Source: Halomonas elongata (GTDB taxonomy: Bacteria; Pseudomonadota; Gammaproteobacteria; Pseudomonadales; Halomonadaceae). From it: a stretch of 64,000 bases of DNA. Of the stretch, positions 43,838 through 52,303 are shown in pieces (position 1 is the stretch's first letter; every line of letters starts with the position of its first letter). Both the position numbers and the translations under genes were made by a program. The DNA is taken from assembly GCF_029081005.1 (NCBI RefSeq), contig NZ_JAJQTQ010000005.1, forward strand, positions 124,001 through 188,000. The letters are read 5' to 3'. The notes under the pieces were generated by a model. It ran no database searches. It saw nothing but the letters and a program-made list of their open reading frames with translations, and was not told where the DNA came from.

Positions 43838-45883
43838 ATGCCCCGGCTCTTTCTCTGCGAAAAACCCAACCAGGCGCGTGACATCGGCAAGGTGCTGGGT
43901 GCCACTCGCCGTGGAAACGGATGCCTTCATGGTGACGACGTCACTGTTACCTGGGCAGTCGGCCACCTGCTCGAACAAGCGCCTCCTGATGCCTATGACC
44001 CAGCCCTCAAGCGCTGGTCATTGGACTCGCTGCCGATCCGACCGGCGCAGTGGAAGAACATCGTGCGCAAAGATGCAGCCAAACAGTTCAAGGTCATCCA
44101 GGGCTTGCTGAAACAGTGCAGTGAGGTGGTGGTGGCCACGGATGCCGATCGCGAAGGTGAAGTGATTGGGCGTGAGATCCTCGATGCTTGTCATTACCGT
44201 GGGCAAGTATCCCGGCTCTGGCTATCGGCGTTGGATGAAACGTCGATTCGCAAGGGGCTGGCTAGCATCCGCCCCGGAGAATCGACGGTCTCACTGTACC
44301 AGGCGGGGTTGGGGCGTTCGCGTGCTGACTGGTTGGTGGGCATGAACCTGACGCGAGCGTTCACGGTGCTGGCTCAGCAGCAAGGCTTCGATGGCGTGTT
44401 GTCGGTGGGCCGTGTACAGACACCAGTATTGGGGATCGTCGTCCGGCGTGACCAAGAGATCGCCAATTTCGTCCCCAAGCCCTTCTGGGAGGTACTGGCC
44501 AATCTGCAGGCCCATGGTGGTGCCTTCCAGGCAAAGTGGGTGCCGAGCAATGAGTCCTGGCTCGATGAACAGGGGCGATGCGTCAATCGTGAGGCTGCGC
44601 AGGCGGTGGCCGCTCGCGGACAGGGTGAACAAGCGAGAGTGGTATCGGTCGAGACCAAGCGCAAGCGTGAAGCCGCTCCACTGGTAATGGACCTCGGTAC
44701 GCTGCAGCAGGAATGCTCGCGGCGGTTCGGCTTCGGGGCACAGCAGGTGCTCGACATCGCGCAGTCGCTCTACGAGACACATAAAGCGACGTCTTATCCG
44801 CGCACAGACTGCCGCTATCTGCCGACATCGATGCTGTCCGAAGTCGAGGTCGTCGTGAAGGCGCTCCTGCATTCGGATGCCTCGCTCTCACCGATCATCG
44901 AGCGTCTGGATGTGAATCTCCAGAGCCGCGTGTGGAACGACAGCCAGATCACGGCTCACCACGGCATCATTCCCACCACCACCCCGTGCGACATCTCGCG
45001 GATGAATGAAGCTGAGTGGCAGGTCTATGACCTCATTCGGCGTCACTACCTCGCCCAGTTTTTGTCCGCGCATGAGTATGACCAGACTGATGTCCAGTTG
45101 GACTTGGCCGGCGAGCGTTTTGTGACCTCGGGCCGGCAGGTCTGCGCCGAGGGGTGGAAAGCGCTGTTTCCCCGAGGGAAGGGCAAAGGGCAGGACGACA
45201 GTGATACAGATGACGACGAATCGACTGGAGCGCAGGCGCTCCCGCCTCTGCGTCAGGGAGAGAGCTGTCCTGTGCAGGCGCTCCAGGTCAAGGATCGTCA
45301 GACACAACCCCCGAAGCCGTTCTCGGAAGGGTCGCTGATCTCGGCAATGAAGAACGCCGCCCGTTTCGTGACCGATGAACGCTTGAAGGCCCGGTTACGC
45401 GAGAGCGCGGGCATTGGTACTGAAGCGACACGTTCCGGGATCATCGAAACGCTGCTGGCCCGAGGGTTCCTCCGCAAGAAGGGACGCACGATTGTGTCCA
45501 CGCCCTTGGGGCAGGCATTGATCGCGGCGCTCCCTCCGCAGATCAGCAACCCCGGAATGACAGCGCTTTGGGAACAGGCCCTGGACCAAGTCGCCGAAGG
45601 TTCCTTGTCGCTGGATGACTTCATGCAGCGTCAGAACGCCCTGATCGACAAGCTGATCGGCTTGGCGCTCCAGCAACCCCGTTTGAATCTCCCGGAAATG
45701 CCGAGCGAGAGCTGTCCGCTGTGTCAGGCGAAGATGCGCAAGAGGAACGGTGAGGATGGGCCATTTTGGGGTTGCACACGGTATCCCGAGTGTAAAGGCA
45801 CCAAGCCGATCGGCAAGAAGAAGCGGAAATCGGGCAGCCGAAAATCAACGTCCAGGAAGAGAGCCAGCGGCAAGGCACCATGA
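43838..45883 (+). CDS. topB: DNA topoisomerase III
   Basis: The 681-aa type IA topoisomerase starts with a TOPRIM domain (RLFLCEKPNQARDI, VVVATDADREGEVIGREIL), and has the active tyrosine in SYPRTDCRYLP (Tyr320) and the AMKNAARFV / GIGTEATRSGIIETLL segments. The C-terminus adds one zinc ribbon (CPLCQAKM with WGCTRYPEC) and a lysine-rich tail. It probably unlinks ICE replication or transfer intermediates. A GAGGA site precedes the ATG. Confidence 0.95.
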   Translation: MPRLFLCEKPNQARDIGKVLGATRRGNGCLHGDDVTVTWAVGHLLEQAPPDAYDPALKRWSLDSLPIRPAQWKNIVRKDAAKQFKVIQGLLKQCSEVVVATDADREGEVIGREILDACHYRGQVSRLWLSALDETSIRKGLASIRPGESTVSLYQAGLGRSRADWLVGMNLTRAFTVLAQQQGFDGVLSVGRVQTPVLGIVVRRDQEIANFVPKPFWEVLANLQAHGGAFQAKWVPSNESWLDEQGRCVNREAAQAVAARGQGEQARVVSVETKRKREAAPLVMDLGTLQQECSRRFGFGAQQVLDIAQSLYETHKATSYPRTDCRYLPTSMLSEVEVVVKALLHSDASLSPIIERLDVNLQSRVWNDSQITAHHGIIPTTTPCDISRMNEAEWQVYDLIRRHYLAQFLSAHEYDQTDVQLDLAGERFVTSGRQVCAEGWKALFPRGKGKGQDDSDTDDDESTGAQALPPLRQGESCPVQALQVKDRQTQPPKPFSEGSLISAMKNAARFVTDERLKARLRESAGIGTEATRSGIIETLLARGFLRKKGRTIVSTPLGQALIAALPPQISNPGMTALWEQALDQVAEGSLSLDDFMQRQNALIDKLIGLALQQPRLNLPEMPSESCPLCQAKMRKRNGEDGPFWGCTRYPECKGTKPIGKKKRKSGSRKSTSRKRASGKAP

Positions 45884-46138
45884 GTTGGTGATGTGACAGG
45901 CGCCTTCCTTGCCATCAGGGCAACACTACTTGATAATTGAAACCCTACCCCGTTGCCAACTGACGGTCATCAGTTGGTCCCTTTGGACTCTCCATGAGTC
46001 CGATCCCAAAGCGCGAACACCTGGCGAAAGCGCGCACCCACCGCAAAGACTCTTTGCACTACATTGGCATGTATCGGGTTCCAGGTTCCTTATGTTTCAG
46101 GTCGACCGGTCGTCGACCATCTCCTTCAGTCAGGTTGG

Positions 46139-46182
46139 ACCGGCCAGCAAGACGCCCACCACAGGGTATCTTGCTGGCCGGT
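46139..46182. repeat. 14-bp perfect stem with 16-base loop
   Basis: ACCGGCCAGCAAGA at 46139-46152 pairs exactly with 46169-46182. There is no T-run after it, so it is unlike a terminator. Its place in a long gene-free stretch makes it the best oriT-like dyad in the window. Confidence 0.7.
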
Positions 46183-46656
46183 TGGACTGTGCTTCACGAT
46201 GGCGGTGCCGGTCGCCTGACCCTCCGGCTCCCTTTGTGCGGGGATCCGCGCACAAACGTACCTGTCCAACGCCATGAATCGGGACGGGATGCACAGGCAG
46301 ATTCGATCGCATGGCGACGAGGGGCATGACGGTCGATGGTCGGCATAATGGCAGTCTTCACACGCTACCCATACCGGTTTCCGGTAGCTGATTCGACTTG
46401 CGGTATTGGTCCTCAATCCAAAGTCGAGGCAGCGAGGCAGAGCCTCGCAGCCCCGGCTTGAGATTGATGATCAGGATTCAGGGTTGACGTTCTACGCGAG
46501 TGGCGCAATCCTACAGGTGTCAGACGTTGACTGTTGACGGTAATAACAGCGCCCTTTGCCCTTCGGGGCACCTCCCAAAGCCGTAACGCATCCCGAGAGA
46601 CGGCACCCTGACGGGTTGGATGCAGATTTCAAATTCTCGGCAATTTGCCGAACCAC

Positions 46657-46683
46657 CCATCCGGGGAAACGCTTCCCCGATGG
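46657..46683 (+). promoter_or_regulatory. Hairpin leader before the DUF3577 gene
   Basis: CCAT-C-CGGGGAA pairs with TTCCCCGATGG around an ACGC loop with one bulged base, 50 bases before the start codon. Similar CCATC/GATGG-framed hairpins occur after the gene. Confidence 0.55.
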
Positions 46684-46732
46684 GGATGGTGTTTCTCCCG
46701 GATTCGTATGTCTCAACTCCAGGAGAATCACC

Positions 46733-47287
46733 ATGACGACTTCCACCGATAAGCAATTCTTCGATCTGCACATCACCGGCGTCGGCTATCTCAACCGTGT
46801 TCGTGAAGTGTCGCTGAAACGCGGAACCCCTTTCTGGGCCTGCGATATAGCGGCGCTCAACGGTCCTAGCGATGACGTTGGCTACACCCGTTTCGACTGC
46901 CGCGTCAGCGGTCGTGAAGCGGAGAGGCTGGTCAAGAAATGTGAACAAGCGGTCAACATGAAAAAGAAGGTGTTGATCGGTTTCCGACTCGGCGATCTGT
47001 GGACTGATACGTTCACCTATTCCAAAGGTGATCGTGTCGGCCAAACAGGCGTCAGCCTGAAAGCCCGTCTGCTGTACATAAGCTGGATCAAGGTCGATGG
47101 CGAAATGGTCTATCAGGCCCCTCGCCGCGACAGTGATCAGGCCCAGCCTGTTGAGTCCCAGGACCAGCAGTCCGAGGCCACTCAGGCCTCCGGTAATGCC
47201 CCCGAAGCATCACCGGTCCCGAGCAGCTACGCTGCCGTTCATTCAGGTGAGGCCGCTGGATCCTTCGATTCGCCAGCCACGCACTGA
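46733..47287 (+). CDS. DUF3577 / STY4534 family ICE replication protein
   Basis: The 184-aa protein fits DUF3577: FFDLHITGVGYLNRVREV, FWACDIAALNGPSDDVGYTRFDCRVSG, KKKVLIGFRLGDLWTDTF, RLLYISWIKVDG, then a disordered glutamine/serine tail. The family lies near topoisomerase and SSB in these ICEs and is annotated as a replication protein; its strands suggest an OB-like fold. An AGGAG site precedes the ATG. Confidence 0.88.
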   Translation: MTTSTDKQFFDLHITGVGYLNRVREVSLKRGTPFWACDIAALNGPSDDVGYTRFDCRVSGREAERLVKKCEQAVNMKKKVLIGFRLGDLWTDTFTYSKGDRVGQTGVSLKARLLYISWIKVDGEMVYQAPRRDSDQAQPVESQDQQSEATQASGNAPEASPVPSSYAAVHSGEAAGSFDSPATH

Positions 47288-47303
47288 AACTCTGCACTTC
47301 CAG

Positions 47304-47342
47304 CCATCCATTCAGCCGGGGACATGATTCCCGGTTGGATGG
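47304..47342 (+). promoter_or_regulatory. Hairpin after the DUF3577 gene
   Basis: CCATCCA/TGGATGG frames an inner CCGGG/CCCGG stem, 16 bases after the DUF3577 stop. Further dyads follow (GAGGT/ACCTC at 47342-47364 and TAATTC/GAATTA at 47365-47385). Confidence 0.55.
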
Positions 47343-47395
47343 AGGTTGATGTCAGTACCACCTCTAATTCTCAAGCCGTGAATTAGCCATTTCTC

Positions 47396-47423
47396 TCCCT
47401 CCCGGGGCCATTCCCCGGTGGGA
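47396..47423 (+). promoter_or_regulatory. Hairpin leader before the gene at 47460
   Basis: CCGGGG/CCCCGG with an outer TCCC/GGGA pairing lies 36 bases before the start codon. It resembles the hairpin before the DUF3577 gene in sequence and place. Confidence 0.55.
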
Positions 47424-47459
47424 TGGCTCCATCTCAACGAAACGCATTGGAGCGATCCC

Positions 47460-48224
47460 ATGAGTGATTATCTGAACCATCAGCTTGCTTCCGAAGATAT
47501 TGATGTCATTCTGGCCGCCTTGAGGCTACTGCAGCGTACGATCGATCTGGACATACCGGATGCGATTCAGACGATCGGTGGTGAGAGCCTGAAGACCGTC
47601 GACATCAATGATCTGTGTGAGCGACTGAACCTGGACGGGCAGCCCAGTGATCAGGATGCGCGAGATGTTCTCATCAAGCGCTTTCGCGCAGAACTCTCTC
47701 GGCCCGAGTGGAACTCGGATACGGCTGCCAATCTGGCCACGGCCCTTGCCGATGCCGGTTGGCCCATTTTCCATCCTGGCCATGAAGGCTGGTTTCTCGA
47801 CGTCGTCGATGGGGCATATTCCGTGATGGCCAAACCGGATGGCCCTTTCAGGTCCAATGCCGAGGTCATGTCAGCCATTGCCAGGCAGTTCGCTGCCGGT
47901 AGTCGTTGGCATGGGCAGGTACTGGATACGATCGGCATGACGGCTTGTGGCCACGGACAGCCCATGCTGAGAGTTGTCGGCTTTGGTCTCAATGCCCAGG
48001 ATGTTGTGGTGGCCAATGACTTGATGCCAGAGCGCAGCCTGGAAGTTGGTCGTCGCCCTGAATTTGGTGTCTGGTCAATTTGCCGACGAAATCCGCAAAG
48101 CTTCGAGGCCGAGTGGGTTGCCGATCGGAGCGACTGTCGCAGTGCTCTCCAGTACTGCGCTAACCGCTTGGGTGCCGACATCAACGACGAAATTGTCGAG
48201 TCCTTCCTTACATACTTTCGATGA
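47460..48224 (+). CDS. Hypothetical ICE protein
   Basis: The 254-aa protein is soluble and acidic, with a VILAALRLLQRTIDLD helix near the start, and HPGHEGWFLDVVDGAY in the middle. No family is recognised. The ATG at 47460 has a GGAG site. It is preceded by a hairpin leader and followed by a clear intrinsic terminator, so it is a one-gene unit or the end of the DUF3577 unit. Confidence 0.65.
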   Translation: MSDYLNHQLASEDIDVILAALRLLQRTIDLDIPDAIQTIGGESLKTVDINDLCERLNLDGQPSDQDARDVLIKRFRAELSRPEWNSDTAANLATALADAGWPIFHPGHEGWFLDVVDGAYSVMAKPDGPFRSNAEVMSAIARQFAAGSRWHGQVLDTIGMTACGHGQPMLRVVGFGLNAQDVVVANDLMPERSLEVGRRPEFGVWSICRRNPQSFEAEWVADRSDCRSALQYCANRLGADINDEIVESFLTYFR

Positions 48225-48232
48225 TTCACTCA

Positions 48233-48250
48233 AACGCCCTTCGGGGCGTT
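48233..48250 (+). terminator. Intrinsic terminator
   Basis: AACGCCC-TTCG-GGGCGTT is followed by TTG and a T-rich stretch, eight bases after the preceding stop codon. It marks the end of the replication/maintenance half of the ICE and the start of the transfer half. Confidence 0.85.
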
Positions 48251-48294
48251 TTGTATTTCTGGGTTGCTGTGTCAAGAAACCCGATCCTGCCTGT

Positions 48295-48311
48295 TTAACA
48301 TTCCCCGTCGA
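48295..48311 (+). promoter_or_regulatory. Shared ICE upstream motif, copy 4
   Basis: TTAACATTCCCCGTCGA lies 77 bases before the start of the TIGR03748 lipoprotein gene, the first gene of the transfer module. Confidence 0.6.
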
Positions 48312-48371
48312 CCCGTTCCCCCCATGGCGGCACCGTAAGCCTGATTCTGATCAGAACATTACGAGGCCAAC

Positions 48372-49001
48372 ATGATGCATGCCTTCCCACGTTTCCTGTC
48401 CTGTGGTGTTGCGATGGTGCTGCTGGCCGGCTGTGCCCACCAACCTCCGGTCAACACGGGCACCACATCGAAAGTGGATGCCGCCAGTGCTCTGCAGATC
48501 TCCCCACTGGATGAGCCCGAGGTCATCACCACGGAACACCAGGTGGTCACCGGTCCCAATCCCCCGCATCGCGGCATCGTGGATCCCGATGTCTATGACC
48601 AGGAGTTGATCCCCGTCGAAGTGCTTCGCACGGGACGATATCAGCTGGTCACCATGCAGGCCCCGATGGGGCAGAGACATCTGCTAGAGCAAATCGTCAA
48701 CGTGCACATTCCGCCGAGCATTTCCACCACGGTGGGGGATGGCATTCGTTACACCCTCAAGAACACGGGATACACCCTCTGCCCCGCGACTCGAGATCAC
48801 CAGAAGTGGCTCTACAGTCGTCAACTGCCCGCTGCCCATTACCATCTTGGGCCCATGACGCTTCGTGAGGCTCTGCAGGTACTCGCCGGCGATGCCTGGG
48901 AACTCGAAGAAGATCCTGTGCGCCGTCAGGTCTGTTATGAGCAACGAGACCTGCGCACGGTGGAAACCACGACCGTTGTTCCGGAGCGAAGCCATGAGTG
49001 A
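48372..49001 (+). CDS. TIGR03748 family ICE lipoprotein (PilL N-terminal-like)
   Basis: The 209-aa product has a lipoprotein signal (MVLLAGC), and the TIGR03748 core RTGRYQLVTMQAPMGQRHLLEQIVNVHIP, TVGDGIRYTLKNTGYTLC and MTLREALQVLAGDAWELEED. In PFGI-1/PAGI-5-like elements this protein opens the transfer region and is called PilL-like. It should sit in the outer membrane as part of the secretion or pilus apparatus. Confidence 0.85.
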   Translation: MMHAFPRFLSCGVAMVLLAGCAHQPPVNTGTTSKVDAASALQISPLDEPEVITTEHQVVTGPNPPHRGIVDPDVYDQELIPVEVLRTGRYQLVTMQAPMGQRHLLEQIVNVHIPPSISTTVGDGIRYTLKNTGYTLCPATRDHQKWLYSRQLPAAHYHLGPMTLREALQVLAGDAWELEEDPVRRQVCYEQRDLRTVETTTVVPERSHE

Positions 49002-49788
49002 TCAGACTGACAAGCTGACCATGGATTCGGAACCCAATGAGGTCTCAAGGGATCCGCTCAATGCCGACCCCGATGAACGTCTTCCCAGAAAGAAGAACCC
49101 GCCTCGTCTCTTACTGATGGTTGGCGGTCTAGCAGTCGGGCTGGTCATGCTCCTGGTTGCCTTCCTGCTGGTACTGGGAAACGAACCGGCTGAATCGCCT
49201 GAACCTGCTGCACCGGTTCAACCGGACCAATCGGAAGCCATCACGCGGCTTCAAGGATCCGTGCAGGACCTGGAGCAGCGTCTGGGCTCGTTGAATGACC
49301 TGAATGCTCGCGTGGCCTCCATGGAGCAGCGCCTGAATGAGGTCAATGCGCAACTCGACCAGCAATCAGGTGCGCTTAATGTCGAGAACATGACCCATCG
49401 TATGGAAGCACTGGAAGGTTTCCTCGAGGAGGCAAGACGCCAGATCGACATGCAGCTGACGGCACTGGAAGAAGTGGTGTCGAATCGCCTCGCCGAGGCG
49501 TCTGTCGCGTCTCAGCAAGCCGAAGAACCTGAGCCGTCCCCCTCACCTGCCAAGCCACGTACGGCAAGCCGTCCTGCCATCCCCCGTCTTCCTCTCCACA
49601 TTTCCGGCGTCGAGTACCGAGGTGGCCGTCCCTACTTGAGTGTCGCCACCGGCCCAGTGAATGACCTCGACCAGGTGAGATTGCTGGGAGAACGCGAATC
49701 CGTGGGGGAGTGGCAGCTGGTCACCATCAATGCCTCAACGGCGGTATTTCGTTATCGCGGGCAGAACGTCACGGTCAATCTGCCGTAG
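48994..49788 (+). CDS. Single-pass membrane coiled-coil ICE protein
   Basis: The 264-aa protein has one membrane segment (LLLMVGGLAVGLVMLLVAFLL, residues 40-60), a periplasmic coiled coil (LQGSVQDLEQRLGSLNDLNA), a proline-rich linker, and a small C-terminal strand-rich domain (LHISGVEYRGGRPYLSVATG) like those of pilus-alignment proteins. It occurs at this place in related ICEs, but I cannot name a family. It overlaps the lipoprotein gene by eight bases. Confidence 0.7.
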   Translation: MSDQTDKLTMDSEPNEVSRDPLNADPDERLPRKKNPPRLLLMVGGLAVGLVMLLVAFLLVLGNEPAESPEPAAPVQPDQSEAITRLQGSVQDLEQRLGSLNDLNARVASMEQRLNEVNAQLDQQSGALNVENMTHRMEALEGFLEEARRQIDMQLTALEEVVSNRLAEASVASQQAEEPEPSPSPAKPRTASRPAIPRLPLHISGVEYRGGRPYLSVATGPVNDLDQVRLLGERESVGEWQLVTINASTAVFRYRGQNVTVNLP

Positions 49789-49795
49789 GAGCTGA

Positions 49796-50446
49796 ATGAT
49801 GAATCTGGCAATTCGCATGACCCCTTTCGAGCGTAGCGGCATCCGCCTCAACGCCATTGCCACGATAGCGGTCCTGGCGATGTTCACCTTGAGCTCGGCG
49901 CAGGCCACTGTCCCACCAGGGACGGACATTGTTCCTCCGGATGAACTCACCGACCAGCTGGAAGACGCGTCTAGCGCGTCAGCACCCGTGACAGAACTCC
50001 AAGACGACGTCAGCGACCTGGATCAACGCGTCACTGAGCTCGCGCCCACGGATCGCAAGCTCGAAGAGCTTTCCACGCGTCTTTCAGACACGACGGTTCG
50101 CCTGGAAGAGAAGCGCCAAGCGCAACAGGCATTGGCCGATCAGCTTGATGCGCTCGAGGGATCGGTCAAAGCGCTGGTCGCCATGACCGAAGAACGCATC
50201 GCGGATATGTCCCAACGTCTGGCTCCCGAAAGCACTGATGATGAATCGCCGGAGAAGGAAGCGCGCAAAACTCCCGAGGGTTCTGAAGACAAACCCGGGG
50301 AGGTATCAGGTTCTTCCAGCGGCGATGGCAATGCGGACACCGATCAGAAGGCTGCCGCAGAAGGAACCCGCTCACAGCCCGAATCAGGTTCGTCTGAAGC
50401 GGTGGCTGAGAAATCCGCCGACGACAAAGAGGAGGCCAGTTCATGA
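49796..50446 (+). CDS. Exported coiled-coil ICE protein
   Basis: The 216-aa product has a signal peptide (cut near SSAQA), a long coiled coil (ELQDDVSDLDQRVTELAPTD onward) and a disordered Ser/Glu-rich tail. No family is named. It lies between the membrane coiled-coil protein and the TIGR03759 protein and overlaps the latter by four bases. Confidence 0.7.
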   Translation: MMNLAIRMTPFERSGIRLNAIATIAVLAMFTLSSAQATVPPGTDIVPPDELTDQLEDASSASAPVTELQDDVSDLDQRVTELAPTDRKLEELSTRLSDTTVRLEEKRQAQQALADQLDALEGSVKALVAMTEERIADMSQRLAPESTDDESPEKEARKTPEGSEDKPGEVSGSSSGDGNADTDQKAAAEGTRSQPESGSSEAVAEKSADDKEEASS

Positions 50447-51174
50447 CTCGCAATGCGCTATGCGTGATGGCAGCGGCGATACTGCCCTGCCTGGCACTCC
50501 CTGCATGGGGGCAATCGATCCAGGATGCTGAAGAGACCCAGCAGCGTGACTCGACAGTTTCTGAAACCGTCATTGAACGGAGCCAACAGCGAGCTGCTGA
50601 TGCCTGGGGCCTAGATCAGCAGGAGTACCAACGCTACAAGACGATCATGGAAGGACCTCGTGGCACCTGGTCCCCCGATCTGGACCCCTTGACGGCACTG
50701 GGGCTGGAGGCCCGCTCGGACGCCGAACGTCAGAAGTACGCCGAACTGTTGGTAGAGATCGAGCGCAAACGTGTCGAGGCTGAGCTGGCGTTCCAACGTG
50801 CTTATGACGACGCCTGGCAGCGTCTCTACCCTGGCGACATGCCGGTCAACTCCTTCACCACCAAGGGCGGCATCGATGCCACTCAGTCGGTATTTGGTGA
50901 TGCGACGGCGTCGTCCTCTCCTCGCTTGAATGTGGTCGTGGCCACCCAGGCCTGTGGTCAGTGCGATGCCACGGTAAAGCGTCTGTTGAGCAATGGTGCG
51001 GCCATGGACATCTGGATTGTCGATTCCGAGGGGGATGACGAGCGCATTCGCCGTTGGGCGGCCAAAGTGGGGATTCCCCCCGACCAGGTGCGTAACGGAA
51101 GCATCACCCTCAATCATGGTGGCTCGTACAATTTCGACAGCGCTGAGTTGCCGCGTGTCGCGCCGAGGGGGTGA
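50443..51174 (+). CDS. TIGR03759 family ICE protein (PFL_4693 type)
   Basis: The 243-aa exported protein has the family core WGLDQQEYQRYKTIMEGPRG followed by WSPDLDPLTALGLEAR, and a thioredoxin-like end with ATQACGQCDATVKRLL (CxxC). It probably acts in the periplasm in assembly of the transfer machine, perhaps in disulfide handling. The signal peptide ends near PAWG. Confidence 0.88.
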   Translation: MTRNALCVMAAAILPCLALPAWGQSIQDAEETQQRDSTVSETVIERSQQRAADAWGLDQQEYQRYKTIMEGPRGTWSPDLDPLTALGLEARSDAERQKYAELLVEIERKRVEAELAFQRAYDDAWQRLYPGDMPVNSFTTKGGIDATQSVFGDATASSSPRLNVVVATQACGQCDATVKRLLSNGAAMDIWIVDSEGDDERIRRWAAKVGIPPDQVRNGSITLNHGGSYNFDSAELPRVAPRG

Positions 51175-51179
51175 TCTTT

Positions 51180-51518
51180 ATGCAATCACAATCGAATATC
51201 ACCTCGGTTTACATGGACGCTAGGCGATCAGCTTCGTCAACAGAGCACTTTCTCTATCTGGATAAGCGTTTCGATCGATTCTTTGTCGCGCTGTATGGAT
51301 GGCCGTCCAAAGAGATTATCGGCTATGCCGAATATCAGTTTGCGTGTTGCGAGGAGAGTAAATCGGCTTCCCCGATGTTGCACGCTCTGACGAGACTGCT
51401 GCCGCCAGAGTCTCAATGCCCTGGCCCCATCATTCCGTTGAACGCGGTTTTATACCGCTCTCAGGAAATTCTCCAGTCGCCGCACACCCCTATCCCTATA
51501 CAAGGAAAGGGAGTCTGA
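51180..51518 (+). CDS. Small hypothetical ORF
   Basis: A 112-aa frame fills the gap between the TIGR03759 and transglycosylase genes and overlaps the latter by one base (TGATG). No motif or signal is seen. The good packing supports reality, but codon pattern and lack of homology leave doubt. A GTG at 51171 is an alternative start. Confidence 0.45.
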   Translation: MQSQSNITSVYMDARRSASSTEHFLYLDKRFDRFFVALYGWPSKEIIGYAEYQFACCEESKSASPMLHALTRLLPPESQCPGPIIPLNAVLYRSQEILQSPHTPIPIQGKGV

Positions 51519-52282
51519 TGATGCGAATCGCAATGTCAGCAGTATGCATGGTGTTGGGGATGTGGTGGGTAAGTTCTGCTATTGCCGGACCTAGCCCAGA
51601 CATTCCTTCCGCTTACGTTGTGGCATCAGAGGACAACGGCATCCCACCAGAAGTGCTCTATGCCGTGGCCATGACGGAATCGAAGATGTCTTTGGAGCAT
51701 ACCGTGCGGCCCTGGCCATGGACCTTGAACGTGGGTGGCAAGGGGTACCGGTATGACACACGTAATGAAGCCTGTAGTGCACTTCGTTCGTTCCTGCAGC
51801 AGACACGTGTCGTAGATGTCGGCATCGCCCAGATGAACGTGCGCTGGCAGACCCAGGTATTTGGTCCAGGAAAGCGATTTGCCGATCCCTGTGCAGGGTT
51901 GGATCCGTACGCGAACCTCGATGAAGCCGCCAAGGTGATTCGCCAGCACTACGATGCGTCTGGGGACTGGGTGGTGGCCGCGGGTCGGTATCACCGACCA
52001 GCCGGTGGGGCGCCGGCAGCACGTTATCGCCGGAAAGTTCGCGAGGAGCTGGCTCAACTGGGCGCCTCACCCACGCTGGGGACTGATTCTGCCGAGCTCA
52101 TGCTGGCACACACCGCGTCTTCCCATCACCCAGCTCCCTCTTTATCTACCCCCTCCGTCCCTGCCAATGACGCCAACCTGACCTGGATCACGCCATCCCC
52201 CCGATCGCCGGAGTTCGAGGTCACTTGGGTCACACCGGAACCGCGTCGCTGGATGGCAGAAGTCGCCGTGGCCAGCCGCTGA
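51518..52282 (+). CDS. Lytic transglycosylase (SLT domain)
   Basis: The 254-aa product has a signal peptide (cut near SAIAG) and an SLT fold: IPPEVLYAVAMTESKMS with catalytic Glu54, then VVDVGIAQMNVRWQ, LDPYANLDEAAKVIRQHYDAS and AAGRYHRPAGGAPAARYRRKV. It opens peptidoglycan for the secretion channel. A long proline/serine tail closes it. A purine-rich ribosome site (AAGGAAAGGGAG) precedes the ATG. Confidence 0.92.
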   Translation: MMRIAMSAVCMVLGMWWVSSAIAGPSPDIPSAYVVASEDNGIPPEVLYAVAMTESKMSLEHTVRPWPWTLNVGGKGYRYDTRNEACSALRSFLQQTRVVDVGIAQMNVRWQTQVFGPGKRFADPCAGLDPYANLDEAAKVIRQHYDASGDWVVAAGRYHRPAGGAPAARYRRKVREELAQLGASPTLGTDSAELMLAHTASSHHPAPSLSTPSVPANDANLTWITPSPRSPEFEVTWVTPEPRRWMAEVAVASR

Positions 52283-52303
52283 TCCACGACCAGGAGCATG
52301 CCC

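Larger units (their letters stand above)
45884..46732. other. 849-base gap rich in inverted repeats, no convincing gene
   Basis: I find no credible gene here. Dyads seen are CCAACTGA/TCAGTTGG (45956-45977), GGTCGAC/GTCGACC (46100-46118), a 14-bp stem at 46139-46182, GCGAGGC/GCCTCGC (46432-46448), a small TTCG-loop hairpin (46557-46570), GCATCC/GGATGC (46588-46623) and CGGCAA/TTGCCG (46638-46650). The length and density suggest a regulatory region or transfer origin, but there is no direct proof. Confidence 0.5.

Noticed and set aside
45994..46329. A 111-codon frame in the gap after topB.
   Set aside because: No ribosome site, low-complexity arginine/proline-rich product, and it crosses several inverted repeats. 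I treat the region as non-coding.
48225..48371. Type IV pilus operon beginning with the PilL-like lipoprotein.
   Set aside because: Only the TIGR03748-like gene is present; no pilin, PilQ, PilB or PilR-type genes follow, and the next genes belong to the secretion system.
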